This document shows, piece after piece, positions 16,404 through 25,121 of a DNA stretch of 64,000 nucleotides (position 1 is its first letter; each line of letters begins with the position of its first letter). The notes beneath the pieces are model-generated. The model saw only the letters and a program-made list of their open reading frames with translations. It searched no databases and was not told the DNA's origin. The position numbers were made by a program, and so were the translations under genes. This stretch comes from JAKEFM01 sp035695825 (GTDB taxonomy: Bacteria > Planctomycetota > UBA1135 > JAKEFM01): NCBI GenBank assembly GCA_035695825.1, contig DASRRH010000010.1:32837-96836 (forward strand), read 5' to 3'.

Positions 16404-17872
16404 TCCGCGACCCAGTAGTTCGCCGCCTCCTTCGTGATCGTGACGTCGTGGGGGTGGCTCTCGCGGACCGCGGCCGGCGTCACGCGGAGGAACCGCGCCT
16501 TCTCCTGGAGCTCCTCGATCGTGCGGGCGCCCACGTAGCCCATCCCCGCGCAGACCCCGCCGACGAGCTGGTGGAGAAACGAGGAGAGCGGGCCCTTGTA
16601 GGGGACCATTCCCTCGATCCCCTCGGGGACGAGCTTCGAGGACTCCCGGACGCCCCCTTGTCCGTAGCGCTCCTTCCCTCCCTCGACCATCGCCCCGAGC
16701 GAGCCCATCCCGCGCACGGCCTTGAAGGCGCGCCCGCGGTGGAGGAACTGCTCGCCGGGGCTCTCGTCGACCCCGGCGAGGAGCGAGCCGATCATCACGC
16801 AGGAGGCGCCGGCGGCGAGCGCCTTCACGACGTCCCCCGAGAGCCGGATGCCCCCGTCGGCGATCACGGGAACGCCGGAGGGCCCGGCCTCCCGCGCGCA
16901 GGCGAAGATCGCGGAGAGCTGCGGGACCCCGACCCCCGCGACGACGCGGGTCGTGCAGATCGAGCCGGGGCCGATCCCGACCTTGACGCCGTCCGCGCCC
17001 GCCTCGACGAGCTCGCGGGTGGCCTCGGGCGTCGCGACGTTTCCGGCGACGACGTCGACGTCGTGGGCCTTCTTGATCCGCCGGACGGCCTGGATCACTC
17101 CCTCGGAGTGGCCGTGGGCGGTGTCGACGACGAGGACGTCGACCCCCGCTCGGATCAACCCCTCGACGCGCTCCTCGTCGGCGACGCCGACGGCCGCCCC
17201 GACCCGCAGGCGCCCCCGGGCGTCGACGGCCGCGCGGGGGAAGCGCTCGAGCCGGTCCAGGTCGCGGATCGTGATCAGCCCGCGCACCCGCCGCTCGCGG
17301 TCGACGAGGATCAGCTTCTCGACCTTGCTCCGCCGGAGGCACTCGCGCGCCTGCTCGAGGGTCGTCTCGGGGGGGGCCGTGACGAGGTTCTCCTTCGTCA
17401 TGACCTCCCGGACGGGAATCTCCGGGCCGCCGTGGAAGCGGAGATCGCGCTTGGTCAGGATCCCGCAGAGCCTCCCCTCGCGGACGACCGGCAGGCCGGA
17501 GATGTTGTTCTCCCGCATGATCTCCAAGGCCTCGCCGACCTTCGCGTCGTCGCGCAGCGTGATCGGGTCCTGGATCACGCCGTTCGCCGACCGCTTGACG
17601 AGGTCGACCTGCCGGACCTGGGCGGCGGGAGGGAGGTTCCTGTGGACGACCCCGATCCCCCCCTCGAGCGCGAGGGCGATCGCCAGCCGCGCCTCCGTCA
17701 CCGTGTCCATCGCGGCGGAGGAGATCGGAATCCGGAGCCCGACGCGGCGCGAGAAGCGGCCCGAAGGGTCGGCGTCCTTCGGCAGGACCGCGGAGCGGGC
17801 CGGAACGAGGAGGACGTCGTCGAAGGTGATCGCCTCGCCGACGACCCTTTCCGAGACGAAGTTCCCTGACAT
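16400..17872 (-). CDS. guaB: IMP dehydrogenase
   Basis: A 490-aa IMPDH that oxidises IMP to XMP with NAD+, the step before GuaA. The start AITFDDVLLVPARSAVLP is typical. Two CBS domains lie at about residues 95-210 (NNISGLPVVREGRLCGILTK and LVDRERRVRGLITIRD). The active-site loop GPGSICTTRVVAGVGVPQ near 300 carries the catalytic Cys, and the flap has the GMGSLGAM segment. It overlaps guaA by four bases and follows the Bat-like operon by 24 bases, so read-through from that operon is possible. Confidence 0.98.
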   Translation of the reverse strand: MSGNFVSERVVGEAITFDDVLLVPARSAVLPKDADPSGRFSRRVGLRIPISSAAMDTVTEARLAIALALEGGIGVVHRNLPPAAQVRQVDLVKRSANGVIQDPITLRDDAKVGEALEIMRENNISGLPVVREGRLCGILTKRDLRFHGGPEIPVREVMTKENLVTAPPETTLEQARECLRRSKVEKLILVDRERRVRGLITIRDLDRLERFPRAAVDARGRLRVGAAVGVADEERVEGLIRAGVDVLVVDTAHGHSEGVIQAVRRIKKAHDVDVVAGNVATPEATRELVEAGADGVKVGIGPGSICTTRVVAGVGVPQLSAIFACAREAGPSGVPVIADGGIRLSGDVVKALAAGASCVMIGSLLAGVDESPGEQFLHRGRAFKAVRGMGSLGAMVEGGKERYGQGGVRESSKLVPEGIEGMVPYKGPLSSFLHQLVGGVCAGMGYVGARTIEELQEKARFLRVTPAAVRESHPHDVTITKEAANYWVAE

Positions 17873-17896
17873 GGAGCGATTGTAGGGAAGTCCCTT

Positions 17897-19648
17897 CTAG
17901 GGCGGAAGCGCCTCGAGCGCCCGGGCCCCCGCCGCCGCCAGGAGGCGCAGCGCGAGGCCGCCGAGGGCGATCCCGAGGAGCGCGCCCGTCGGGTCGACCC
18001 GGCGGCCGGGGCCTTCGGGGACCGTCCCGCTCCAGCCGCTCGGGAGGTGGATCGAGAGATCGGACTCGTCGGGGTCGAGGAAGTTCGCGAACCCCGCCTC
18101 TCCCGGGAGGGGCCCCGACCTACGGCGGAGCTCCTCCCCTCCCCAGGCCGCGAGGGGGATCCCCGGAGGCGGGGCGCCGGTCCTCCGGAGCGGGCGCCGG
18201 GGCGAGGCGGCGAGGGAGGCGAACGCGCGCCGCGCGAAGACGGGGAACGCCGGGAGGAGGGGGAGGTTCGAGTCCTCGAGGGGAAACGTCGAGCCGATGA
18301 CCCGGGCGCTTCCGAGGGTCGCTTCGTAGAGGAGCGCGACCCCTCCGGCGCCGGCGAGCGACCGCGCGCCGGGCGGTGCGGCGCCCTCCCTCGCGACCGC
18401 GAGGGAATCGAGCGGGAGCCCCGCGAGGAGCGGCGAGGAGGGGTCGACCCGGTCGAGGGAGCGGCGGTCTACGGTCTCTCCCCTCGCGACGCCAGGAAGG
18501 CGCGTCCCGAAGAGGAGCCACGCCCCCGCCGCGAGCGGGACGTCGATCGCCTCGTCCCCCGCGATCGCCAGGCTCGGAGACCCGCTCGCGCGCGCGGCTC
18601 CCTCGAGCGCGACGAGCGCCACTCCGGCCTCCTCGGCGAGGAGGCCGCCGATGGCGGAGAGCACGGGGTCTCCCGAGGCCCCCCGCGAGAGGGCGACGGG
18701 GCCGCCCGGCCCCTTCCCGACGAAGGCGCCCACCTCGTCGTCGGGGGAGAATCCGTCCCCGGGCTCGAGCCGAAGGCGCAGGAGCCCTCCCCCTCGGCGT
18801 GGGACGCGGAGCTCCCCCTCGCCTTCCGCCCCGGGACCGACGGCGAGATCGATCGACGCGACGCGATCCTCCCCGAGACGGGCTTCAATCCGGAGGGGGG
18901 GGGGGCGCCCTCCGAAGTTGCGCACCGCGAAGCGCGCGAGGACCCACGGGCGCAGGCCGTCGTCCTCGATCTCGAATCCGACAAAGCCCGCGTTCGAGCA
19001 GGGATCCGCGTGGACGAACCTCGCGGCCCACCCCTCCGCTGCGCGCGCCTCGGTCCCTCCGTCCGTGAAGAACAGGGGAACCCGTCCCGCCCGGACCGCC
19101 TCCGCGAGGGCGAGCGCGGGCCTCCCGGGGGCGTCCTCCGACGCGACTTGGGCGAGGGCGTCGAGGAGGGCGCCCCGGTCCGGATCCTCGCCGGCGATCC
19201 AGGTCGGCTCGACCCCCGCCGCCAGGACCGCGACGCGGTCGTCCGAGTGGCGCTCCGCGATCCACTCCGCCGCCTCCTCTCGAAGGCGTTCGAGACGCGG
19301 GGCACCGCCCGCCCCTCTCGCCTGCGTCGAGGCCGAGACGTCCAGGACGAGGGCGTAGCGCCCCCCGCCCGGGAGGACGAGACGCGCTCCCGCAGCCGCG
19401 AGGACCGCCGCGAGGAAGGAGACCCCGGCCGCCGCAGTCCCGATCCTCCGCAGAATGAGGGCGACCCTCTCCCTCCGGCTCGCCTCGTCCCGCGCTCGTC
19501 TCCAGAGGTCGAAATGACGGACGGAGTGGCGGCTCTCGCGGGCGAAGAGGGGTCGGAGTAGGAGGAAGATGGGGAGGGCCGCGAGGAGAAGGAGGGCGCC
19601 GGGCTCCTCGAACGCCGTACGCGCGCCGGGAATCTCGAACCCGGTCAT
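17897..19648 (-). CDS. BatA-like membrane protein with vWA-type domain
   Basis: A 583-aa protein. The N-terminus has a short BatA-type membrane segment (GALLLLAALPIFLLLRPLFA) and a second helix near residue 60. A vWA-like domain follows with a MIDAS-like start LVLDVSASTQARG near 90 and FFTDGGTEARA near 180. The long C-terminal half is beta-rich and resembles BatA/N-terminal-membrane-domain proteins with a GATase1-like region, ending in one more helix. The ATG at 19648 overlaps the DUF58 gene stop (ATGA). Family members act in envelope-stress or MoxR-assisted complex assembly; the exact role is unknown. An 11-C run (18895-18905 on the plus strand as G) lies inside the coding sequence. Confidence 0.75.
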   Translation of the reverse strand: MTGFEIPGARTAFEEPGALLLLAALPIFLLLRPLFARESRHSVRHFDLWRRARDEASRRERVALILRRIGTAAAGVSFLAAVLAAAGARLVLPGGGRYALVLDVSASTQARGAGGAPRLERLREEAAEWIAERHSDDRVAVLAAGVEPTWIAGEDPDRGALLDALAQVASEDAPGRPALALAEAVRAGRVPLFFTDGGTEARAAEGWAARFVHADPCSNAGFVGFEIEDDGLRPWVLARFAVRNFGGRPPPLRIEARLGEDRVASIDLAVGPGAEGEGELRVPRRGGGLLRLRLEPGDGFSPDDEVGAFVGKGPGGPVALSRGASGDPVLSAIGGLLAEEAGVALVALEGAARASGSPSLAIAGDEAIDVPLAAGAWLLFGTRLPGVARGETVDRRSLDRVDPSSPLLAGLPLDSLAVAREGAAPPGARSLAGAGGVALLYEATLGSARVIGSTFPLEDSNLPLLPAFPVFARRAFASLAASPRRPLRRTGAPPPGIPLAAWGGEELRRRSGPLPGEAGFANFLDPDESDLSIHLPSGWSGTVPEGPGRRVDPTGALLGIALGGLALRLLAAAGARALEALPP

Positions 19649-20511
19649 CGACCCCCTCTCCGCCCCGCACGCTCGATCAGGGCGAGGACGGCGGCTTCGA
19701 ATGGCTCCTCCGCGAACGCACGGGCGAACGACGCTCCGCGGCGGCGCGCGACGGCCTCGACCTCTTCGACCCGGACGCGGGCGAGCCGGCGATACCGGGC
19801 GAGGAGCGCCCCCGTCGGCCGGATCGCCAGACGCCGGCCCCGCTCCGGGTCGACGAGGGAGAGTTCCCCTTCGAGCGCGGGATGGAGATCGCCTCGGGAG
19901 AGAACCTGGACGCAGAGCGTCTTCCCCCTCGGGAGGAAGGCGAGCGCGCGATCGACCTCCTCCGGCGGCTCCCCGTCCGTCACGAGGAGTCCGTGGCCCG
20001 GCGCGAACCCCTCGAGCCTTCGCGCCGCTCCCGGCAGGCTCTCCCCGCGGCTCGGGAGGACCGCAGAAAGGCGGGCGAGCATCCCTTCGACGCCGGGGGG
20101 CCCGCGGTAAACGTCGAGGCGGCCGTCCGTCGCCGCGAGAGCGACCGCGCCGCCTCGCCGCTCGAGCACGATGTAGCCGAGGGCGGCGGCGATCCGGACC
20201 GCCGACTCGAGGGCCTCCCCCACCTCCATCGACGGCGTGACGTCGAGGACGACCCCGAGAGAGCCCCCTCCCTCGGGTTCGAAGACCTTGACGAAGGGCT
20301 CCCCCAGCCGCGCGAAGACGTTCCAGTCGATCGTGCGCGGCTCGTCTCCCGGCACGTAGCGGCGGTGCTCTCGAAACGAGGAGCCTCCGCCGGGAAGCCT
20401 CCCCCTCCCCCCGGCGCGACCGCCCCGCGCGAAGTCCCCCTTCGCGCGACGCGCGATCCGAGCGAGGAGCGCGAGGAAGGCCGGGTCGCGGAGGTTGCGC
20501 ACGGCGCTCAA
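19645..20511 (-). CDS. DUF58 domain protein
   Basis: A 288-aa DUF58 protein, a vWA-related family usually encoded between a MoxR ATPase and Bat membrane proteins. The DUF58 hallmark is FREHRRYVPGDEPRTIDWNV near residue 50, followed by VVLDVTPSMEVGEALESAVR, a MIDAS-like sequence. No ATG lies at the N-terminus; a TTG at 20511 overlaps the upstream gene stop as TTGA and gives MSAVRNLRDPAFLALLARIA, typical of the family. A GTG three codons later is the alternative. It is translationally coupled to both neighbours. No moxR is in the window. Confidence 0.85.
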   Translation of the reverse strand: MSAVRNLRDPAFLALLARIARRAKGDFARGGRAGGRGRLPGGGSSFREHRRYVPGDEPRTIDWNVFARLGEPFVKVFEPEGGGSLGVVLDVTPSMEVGEALESAVRIAAALGYIVLERRGGAVALAATDGRLDVYRGPPGVEGMLARLSAVLPSRGESLPGAARRLEGFAPGHGLLVTDGEPPEEVDRALAFLPRGKTLCVQVLSRGDLHPALEGELSLVDPERGRRLAIRPTGALLARYRRLARVRVEEVEAVARRRGASFARAFAEEPFEAAVLALIERAGRRGGR

Positions 20512-21446
20512 GGAGGAAGTCTCTCGAAGTAGCGGCCGGCGAACGCGGTCTCTTCGGAGGAACCGAGCGACCGGCGGAAAGCCGCCCACGCCCGTTCCCT
20601 CGCTCGAGGGACAGCCTCCCGGAGCGGAATGCGCCGCGCTCCTGCGGCCTCGTCGTAGAACTCGAGGACGAAGGCCTCCCGGGCTCTCCTCGGCCCCTCC
20701 GGCGGCTCGATCGCCACGGGCTTCGGGACTCGCTCCCCCGGACCAGGCTTCTCCTCGGCACGCGAGCCCGCGCTCCCTGGGCCGGCCCCCGATGGGAGCG
20801 GACCGGACCCGCCGGCGGCCCTCGCCCCGTCGACTCCCGCGTTCCCCGCGGGAAGGGCGCTCTCCGCGGTCTCTCGACCCGGGGCGGCCTGATCGGAGAG
20901 GGTGCCGGGCCCGTCCGAGGAAACGCGCTCGGGGGGATCGTGGACCGGGGCTCGAGGCTCGGCGATCGCGGGCCCCTTCGCGCCGTCCATGGAAGGGAAG
21001 AAGCCTGCCGGGCCGGGAACCGTCGCTGTCGAAGAGGCGAGCAGGGAGGCCGCGGCGATCGCGAGAACGCGGAGCCACCCCCCCGGCCTCCGCGGACGGA
21101 GCCGGGGGAACTCGAGGAGCGACCCCGTCGCATCGCGGAGGAGGAGGCGCTCGACACCGCTCCGAGGGCCGCGTCGCGCGACGCTCTCGGCGCTCGGGAG
21201 TCGATCGGCGAGAGCGAGGGTGCCGTCGAGCGCGCGGGCACCGACGGGCGCCAGGGCGAACGCGACGAGCGGAGTCGCGAGCGCGAGGGCCGACGCGAGG
21301 GAAACCGGGAGCCCGAGGAAGAGCGCGGTCGCGGCGGCGGCGGCGGCCGCCGAGGCCCCGAGCGGGAGCGACTCGACGGCGGCGAGGAGACGCGCGCGCC
21401 GGCGCGCGACCGCGAGGGCGCAGAGGAACGACTGCGCCGGATCCAC
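20508..21446 (-). CDS. Membrane protein of the Bat-like operon, hypothetical
   Basis: A 312-aa protein. The frame is open upstream to 22067, but that part is antisense to the Nudix gene; the GTG at 21446 gives a natural start (MDPAQSFLCALAVARRRARL). Three hydrophobic helices lie at about residues 28-75 (AAAAAAATALFLGLPVSLAS, then LATPLVAFALAPVGA) and 125-145 (GGWLRVLAIAAASLLASST). A Pro/Gly/Ala-rich linker follows, then a C-terminal domain with EAFVLEFYDEAAGARRIPLR. It is the first gene of the unit that continues with the DUF58 and BatA-like genes. No family is recognised. Confidence 0.6.
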   Translation of the reverse strand: MDPAQSFLCALAVARRRARLLAAVESLPLGASAAAAAAATALFLGLPVSLASALALATPLVAFALAPVGARALDGTLALADRLPSAESVARRGPRSGVERLLLRDATGSLLEFPRLRPRRPGGWLRVLAIAAASLLASSTATVPGPAGFFPSMDGAKGPAIAEPRAPVHDPPERVSSDGPGTLSDQAAPGRETAESALPAGNAGVDGARAAGGSGPLPSGAGPGSAGSRAEEKPGPGERVPKPVAIEPPEGPRRAREAFVLEFYDEAAGARRIPLREAVPRARERAWAAFRRSLGSSEETAFAGRYFERLPP

Positions 21447-21635
21447 GCGCCGCAACCTAGCGGCGGGGCGAGCCCGGGTCGACGCCCCCCGCCGCGCATC
21501 GCCATGGAGGACGAAAAGGGCCGGAGGCTCACGGACACCCGCAAGACCCCCGGCCCCAAGAAGGAGGAGATGGCCCCCTTTTCGGCCGGGAGCGCCCGGC
21601 GCTTGAGGGGGGGGGTCCCTAGAATCCCGGCCTCC

Positions 21636-22307
21636 ATGCCGGGCCCCTACCGCACCCTCCGGGTCGAGCGCCTCTACGCGAGCGAGCACTGCGTTCTCCG
21701 CCGCGACCGCGTCGCCTTCCCGGGGGGGGGGCGGGGCGTCCACCACGTGATCGAGATCCCCGACGCGGCCGTGGTCGTGCCGGTCCTCGACGACGGCAGG
21801 GTCGTCCTCCTCCGCCAGTACCGGTACGCCCCGGCCCGCTACCTCTGGGAGGTTCCCGCGGGACGGATCGGGCCCGGCGAGACGGCCCGGGAGGCGGCGC
21901 GGCGCGAGTGCGAGGAGGAGGCGGGGTGGAGGCCGCGGAGGCTCGAGGGGGGGGATCTCTACTACCCCCTCGCCGGGATCTCGTCCCACCGCGCCTTCAC
22001 CTTCGTCGGCCGCCGTCTCGTCCGCGGCCGCACGGACCACGAGCGGACGGAGGCGATCGAGGTCCACGCCTTCGCGCCGCGGGTGGTCCGCCGGATGATC
22101 CGGATCGGGGAGATCCGGGAGGGCTTCTCGATCGCCGCCCTTGCCCGATTCTTCCTCGGCGAGGGGACGGGGCCTCCTACCTCGGCCGCGTCGCGGGGGG
22201 CTCGGAGGGTGCCGAAGCCGGGGCGGAGGCGGGCTGCGAGGCGGGGGGCTCGCGGAAGTCGTCGAGCTTCTTCAGGAGGTTCTTCTCGACCGTCCAGTCG
22301 TCCATGA
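21636..22307 (+). CDS. Nudix hydrolase, ADP-ribose pyrophosphatase type
   Basis: A 223-aa Nudix protein. The Nudix box G-x5-E-x7-R-E-x-x-E-E-x-G is exact in GRIGPGETAREAARRECEEE followed by AGW, near residue 75-97. The preceding VVVPVLDDGRVVLLRQYRY and the following PLAGISSHRAFTFVGRRL are typical of ADP-ribose or nucleotide-sugar pyrophosphatases. The last ~45 residues are an Arg/Ser/Gly-rich tail antisense to the end of the convergent DUF4340 gene (131-base overlap), so the folded enzyme probably ends near residue 178. The substrate is not determinable. Confidence 0.88.
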   Translation: MPGPYRTLRVERLYASEHCVLRRDRVAFPGGGRGVHHVIEIPDAAVVVPVLDDGRVVLLRQYRYAPARYLWEVPAGRIGPGETAREAARRECEEEAGWRPRRLEGGDLYYPLAGISSHRAFTFVGRRLVRGRTDHERTEAIEVHAFAPRVVRRMIRIGEIREGFSIAALARFFLGEGTGPPTSAASRGARRVPKPGRRRAARRGARGSRRASSGGSSRPSSRP

Positions 22308-23232
22308 CGAAGACCCAGGGGTCCCCCTCCCCCTTCGACCCGTAGTAGGTCTTTCCGTCCGGGCCCTTCGCGAAGCGCGCCGAGTGCTCCTTCCCGTCCG
22401 AGGTCTTCGCCCGGACGACCAGGAGGGGCTTGTCGAGGTTGAACTTCGAGGGGTCATCCCCCTTCCCCGCGACGTCCCGGAAGACCGAGTACGCGATCGC
22501 CGCGATCCACGCGTCCACGGCCTCCTTCTTCGCCGGCCCCCCCTCCGGCCCGGCGATCGTCCACGCGTCCCCCTGCTTCACGACGTGGACCCTCGGTCCG
22601 ACGAGGTCCGCGTCCCCCTCGATCGTGAACTCCGTCGTGGCCGTCGGCTCGAAGCGGACGAACGAGGTGTCGATCCAGTCCGTGGGCTTCATCCCCATCG
22701 GCAGGAACTGACCGACGAGGTAGACCTCCGAGGAGTCGCTGCGCCGGACGAAGGTCGCGAGGTTGAATTTCGTCTCGAAGTCGGGGTCGCTCGTGTTGAT
22801 GTCGAAGCGGCCCTGCACGAACTCGGCGAGCGCCTCCCCCTTCTCGTCGGACACGCGCACGAGGGTCCCCTGCTCCCCCACGCTGAACCTGTCGCGGTTC
22901 TCGGGGCGATCCGAGACCGGCTCGCGGACCTTCAGTCGGAGGATCCGCTCGAAGAATCCGGGGACCGAGTCCTCCCCCTGCATCTTCGCGCGGTAGCCGA
23001 GGGCGGCGGGGACGACCCAGGTCCCGTCGGGGGCGCGCTCGACGACGACCCCCTTCTCCCTCGAGCGAATCTCGAGCTTGGCCGCCCTCGCCCCGTCGAA
23101 CCCGGGAAAGAGGGGACGCTCCCGCTCCCTCGCCCTCTCGTAGGGGTTCCCCGCGAAGGGCTTCTCGACGACGAGGACGACGCCGGTGAGGGCGACGAAG
23201 ATCGCCAGCAGAACGGAGTTGAGCCGGTTCAC
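22177..23232 (-). CDS. DUF4340 domain protein
   Basis: A 351-aa envelope protein. It has one N-terminal membrane helix (LNSVLLAIFVALTGVVLVVE), then a long periplasmic beta-rich DUF4340 region, recognisable from SVPGFFERILRLKVREPVSD and WTIAGPEGGPAKKEAVDAWI. A low-complexity Pro/Ala/Ser tail (PPASQPASAPASAPSEPP) follows. The GTG at 23232 overlaps the GldG-like gene stop (GTGA). DUF4340 genes regularly follow GldG-type ABC transporter genes, as here. The function is not established; an auxiliary role in the exporter is inferred. Confidence 0.82.
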   Translation of the reverse strand: MNRLNSVLLAIFVALTGVVLVVEKPFAGNPYERARERERPLFPGFDGARAAKLEIRSREKGVVVERAPDGTWVVPAALGYRAKMQGEDSVPGFFERILRLKVREPVSDRPENRDRFSVGEQGTLVRVSDEKGEALAEFVQGRFDINTSDPDFETKFNLATFVRRSDSSEVYLVGQFLPMGMKPTDWIDTSFVRFEPTATTEFTIEGDADLVGPRVHVVKQGDAWTIAGPEGGPAKKEAVDAWIAAIAYSVFRDVAGKGDDPSKFNLDKPLLVVRAKTSDGKEHSARFAKGPDGKTYYGSKGEGDPWVFVMDDWTVEKNLLKKLDDFREPPASQPASAPASAPSEPPATRPR

Positions 23233-25121
23233 GCCGTCCTCCCCGCAGCGGGCTGGGCCGCGGGCGCCGTCCCCTTCGCCGGGGCGGCCGCGTAGCGTTG
23301 CAGGTAGGCCCGCTTCTCGCGCGCCTGGAGGAACGTCCGGGCCACGCCGAAGAGGACGACGAGGAGGGGGAGACCGACCAGGTGAGCGTACTTGATCCGA
23401 TCCTTGAACCGCTGGAGCTCCTCCTCGACCTTCTCCTGCTTCCCCTGCAGCTCCTCCCGGGTGATCGCGGCCCCGGGCCGCACGCCGAGCTCCTCGAAGG
23501 TGCGCTCGCGGCGCTCCCGCAGTCCCGCGAGCCCGCGGTCGCGCGCCCCGCGCGAGCGGATCGCGATCAGGTCGGGGTCGAGGGCGAGCCAGTCGATCAG
23601 GTTCGCGAGGAAGAGGAAGTTCTTGCTCTGGCCCGGCTGGCGCCCGAGCGCGTAGTCCGCGGCGAAGTCGGCGTCCCCGACGACGACGACGCGCGTCTCC
23701 GGGCTCTTGGTCAAGACGTCCGGGGCCGGACGGCTCTCCGGGTCCTTGTCGGTCGGGCGCTCCTTCTCGGGCGCGGGGGCCTCCTTCCCCTCGAAGAAGG
23801 ACGAGAAGGATCCCGAGATGGAGAGAGCGATCGTCGTCCGCGACGGCTCCTGCTTCACGAGCTCGAGCTCGAGGGACCCGAGGGTGCGCTCGTCGGGGAG
23901 GGTCTGGTCGACCTTCTCCGTCCGCCAGGAGCGGGGCGAGGATCGGACGAGCCACTCCGAGGTCAGGCCCGACGCGGCGAGCCGGTCCGGGATCGCCTCG
24001 ACGGGGGAGGCCCAGAGGAAGACCGCCTCGCTCAGGCGGGCCGTCGCCGGGTTCTCCTTCGAGAAGCCTTCCCACTGGTCGGAGGCGACCGCCCAGAAGG
24101 GATAGGGGATCGCCTGGGTGACGGGGAGTTGGCCCGCCCCGATCTTGATCACGCTGCGGCGCGGCATCGCCGCGCAGGCCTGCGCGTTCTCGAAGACGAG
24201 CGCGTTCGGCGCGCGGATCCCCCAGTGCTCGAGGAGATCGTCGAGGCCGGTCTGGATCTCCTTGCGGCGGAAGTTCTCCGCGCCGGGGTACTCCGCCCGG
24301 TCGAGGAGGACGAGGAGGCGCCCCCCGCGCATCAGGTACTGGTCGATCGCGAACCTCTCGTGCGCGCTCACCTCCTTCGGCCGCGGGCAGACGAGGACGT
24401 CGACGTCCTTCGGGACCAGGTCCTTCTTGAGCTTCACGTCGAGGACCTCGACCCGCTCGGCGAGGGCGTCGCGGAGGGCCTGGAAGATCCGCTCCGGCGG
24501 GGTCGGCAGCTCGAACCCCTTCATCTTCGGGGGCTTCTCGGGCTCCCGGGAAAAGAAGGCGATCCTCGGGTTCTTCTCGGCCACGAGCGACTTGATCGCC
24601 GTCGTGATCTGGTACTCGATCGAGGCGACCTCCCCCGGCCGGATCACGGGGATCGTCCTGTTCCTCTCCTGGTAGCGCAGAACGAGCCCCATGTAGATCG
24701 CCTGCTGGGAGACCTTCTCCCGCTCGAGGGCGGTCACGGGGAAGGCGCGCACCCCCATCCGCTCGGCGTCCGCACGTGCCTCGGTCTGCTCGGCCGGGTC
24801 GATGAACTCGACGAAGAGCCTCCCTCTCGAGTAGGCGCGGTATTCCTCGAGGAGGTCCGCGATCCGCCTCCAGGCCGGGACGAAGTGGCCCGGGACCTTG
24901 TCCCGGGGCGTGAAGTAGGCGGTGACGACGAGGCGGTCCTGGAGGCCCTCGACGAGCCGGCGGCTCGCCTCCGCGATCGTGTACTCCCGGTCCTCCGTTA
25001 GGTCGACCCGCCCGACGAGGAACCGGCGCGCCAGGAGGTTCGCCTCGACAAGGAGGCCGAGGAGAAGGAGGACCGTGAGAACGGAGTTCCGAGTGAAGAA
25101 GGTCTTCGGGGTGGCGCTCAC
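23229..25121 (-). CDS. gldG: GldG-like ABC exporter accessory protein
   Basis: A 630-aa protein of the GldG / ABC-type uncharacterised transport family. It has an N-terminal helix (NSVLTVLLLLGLLVEANLLA) and a large periplasmic domain with VDLTEDREYTIAEASRRLVE, IEYQITTAIKSLVAEKNPRI and a ThuA-like segment with DVDVLVCPRPKEVSAHERFA. A C-terminal helix GLPLLVVLFGVARTFLQA precedes a basic tail. The GTG at 25121 overlaps the permease stop (GTGA). In Bacteroidota GldA-F-G supports gliding; outside that phylum the same cassette is widespread and its cargo is unknown. The symbol is by homology only. Confidence 0.85.
   Translation of the reverse strand: MSATPKTFFTRNSVLTVLLLLGLLVEANLLARRFLVGRVDLTEDREYTIAEASRRLVEGLQDRLVVTAYFTPRDKVPGHFVPAWRRIADLLEEYRAYSRGRLFVEFIDPAEQTEARADAERMGVRAFPVTALEREKVSQQAIYMGLVLRYQERNRTIPVIRPGEVASIEYQITTAIKSLVAEKNPRIAFFSREPEKPPKMKGFELPTPPERIFQALRDALAERVEVLDVKLKKDLVPKDVDVLVCPRPKEVSAHERFAIDQYLMRGGRLLVLLDRAEYPGAENFRRKEIQTGLDDLLEHWGIRAPNALVFENAQACAAMPRRSVIKIGAGQLPVTQAIPYPFWAVASDQWEGFSKENPATARLSEAVFLWASPVEAIPDRLAASGLTSEWLVRSSPRSWRTEKVDQTLPDERTLGSLELELVKQEPSRTTIALSISGSFSSFFEGKEAPAPEKERPTDKDPESRPAPDVLTKSPETRVVVVGDADFAADYALGRQPGQSKNFLFLANLIDWLALDPDLIAIRSRGARDRGLAGLRERRERTFEELGVRPGAAITREELQGKQEKVEEELQRFKDRIKYAHLVGLPLLVVLFGVARTFLQAREKRAYLQRYAAAPAKGTAPAAQPAAGRTA

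Noticed and set aside
20508..22067. Longer version of the Bat-operon membrane protein
   Set aside because: The extra N-terminal part is antisense to the Nudix gene; the GTG at 21446 is preferred.
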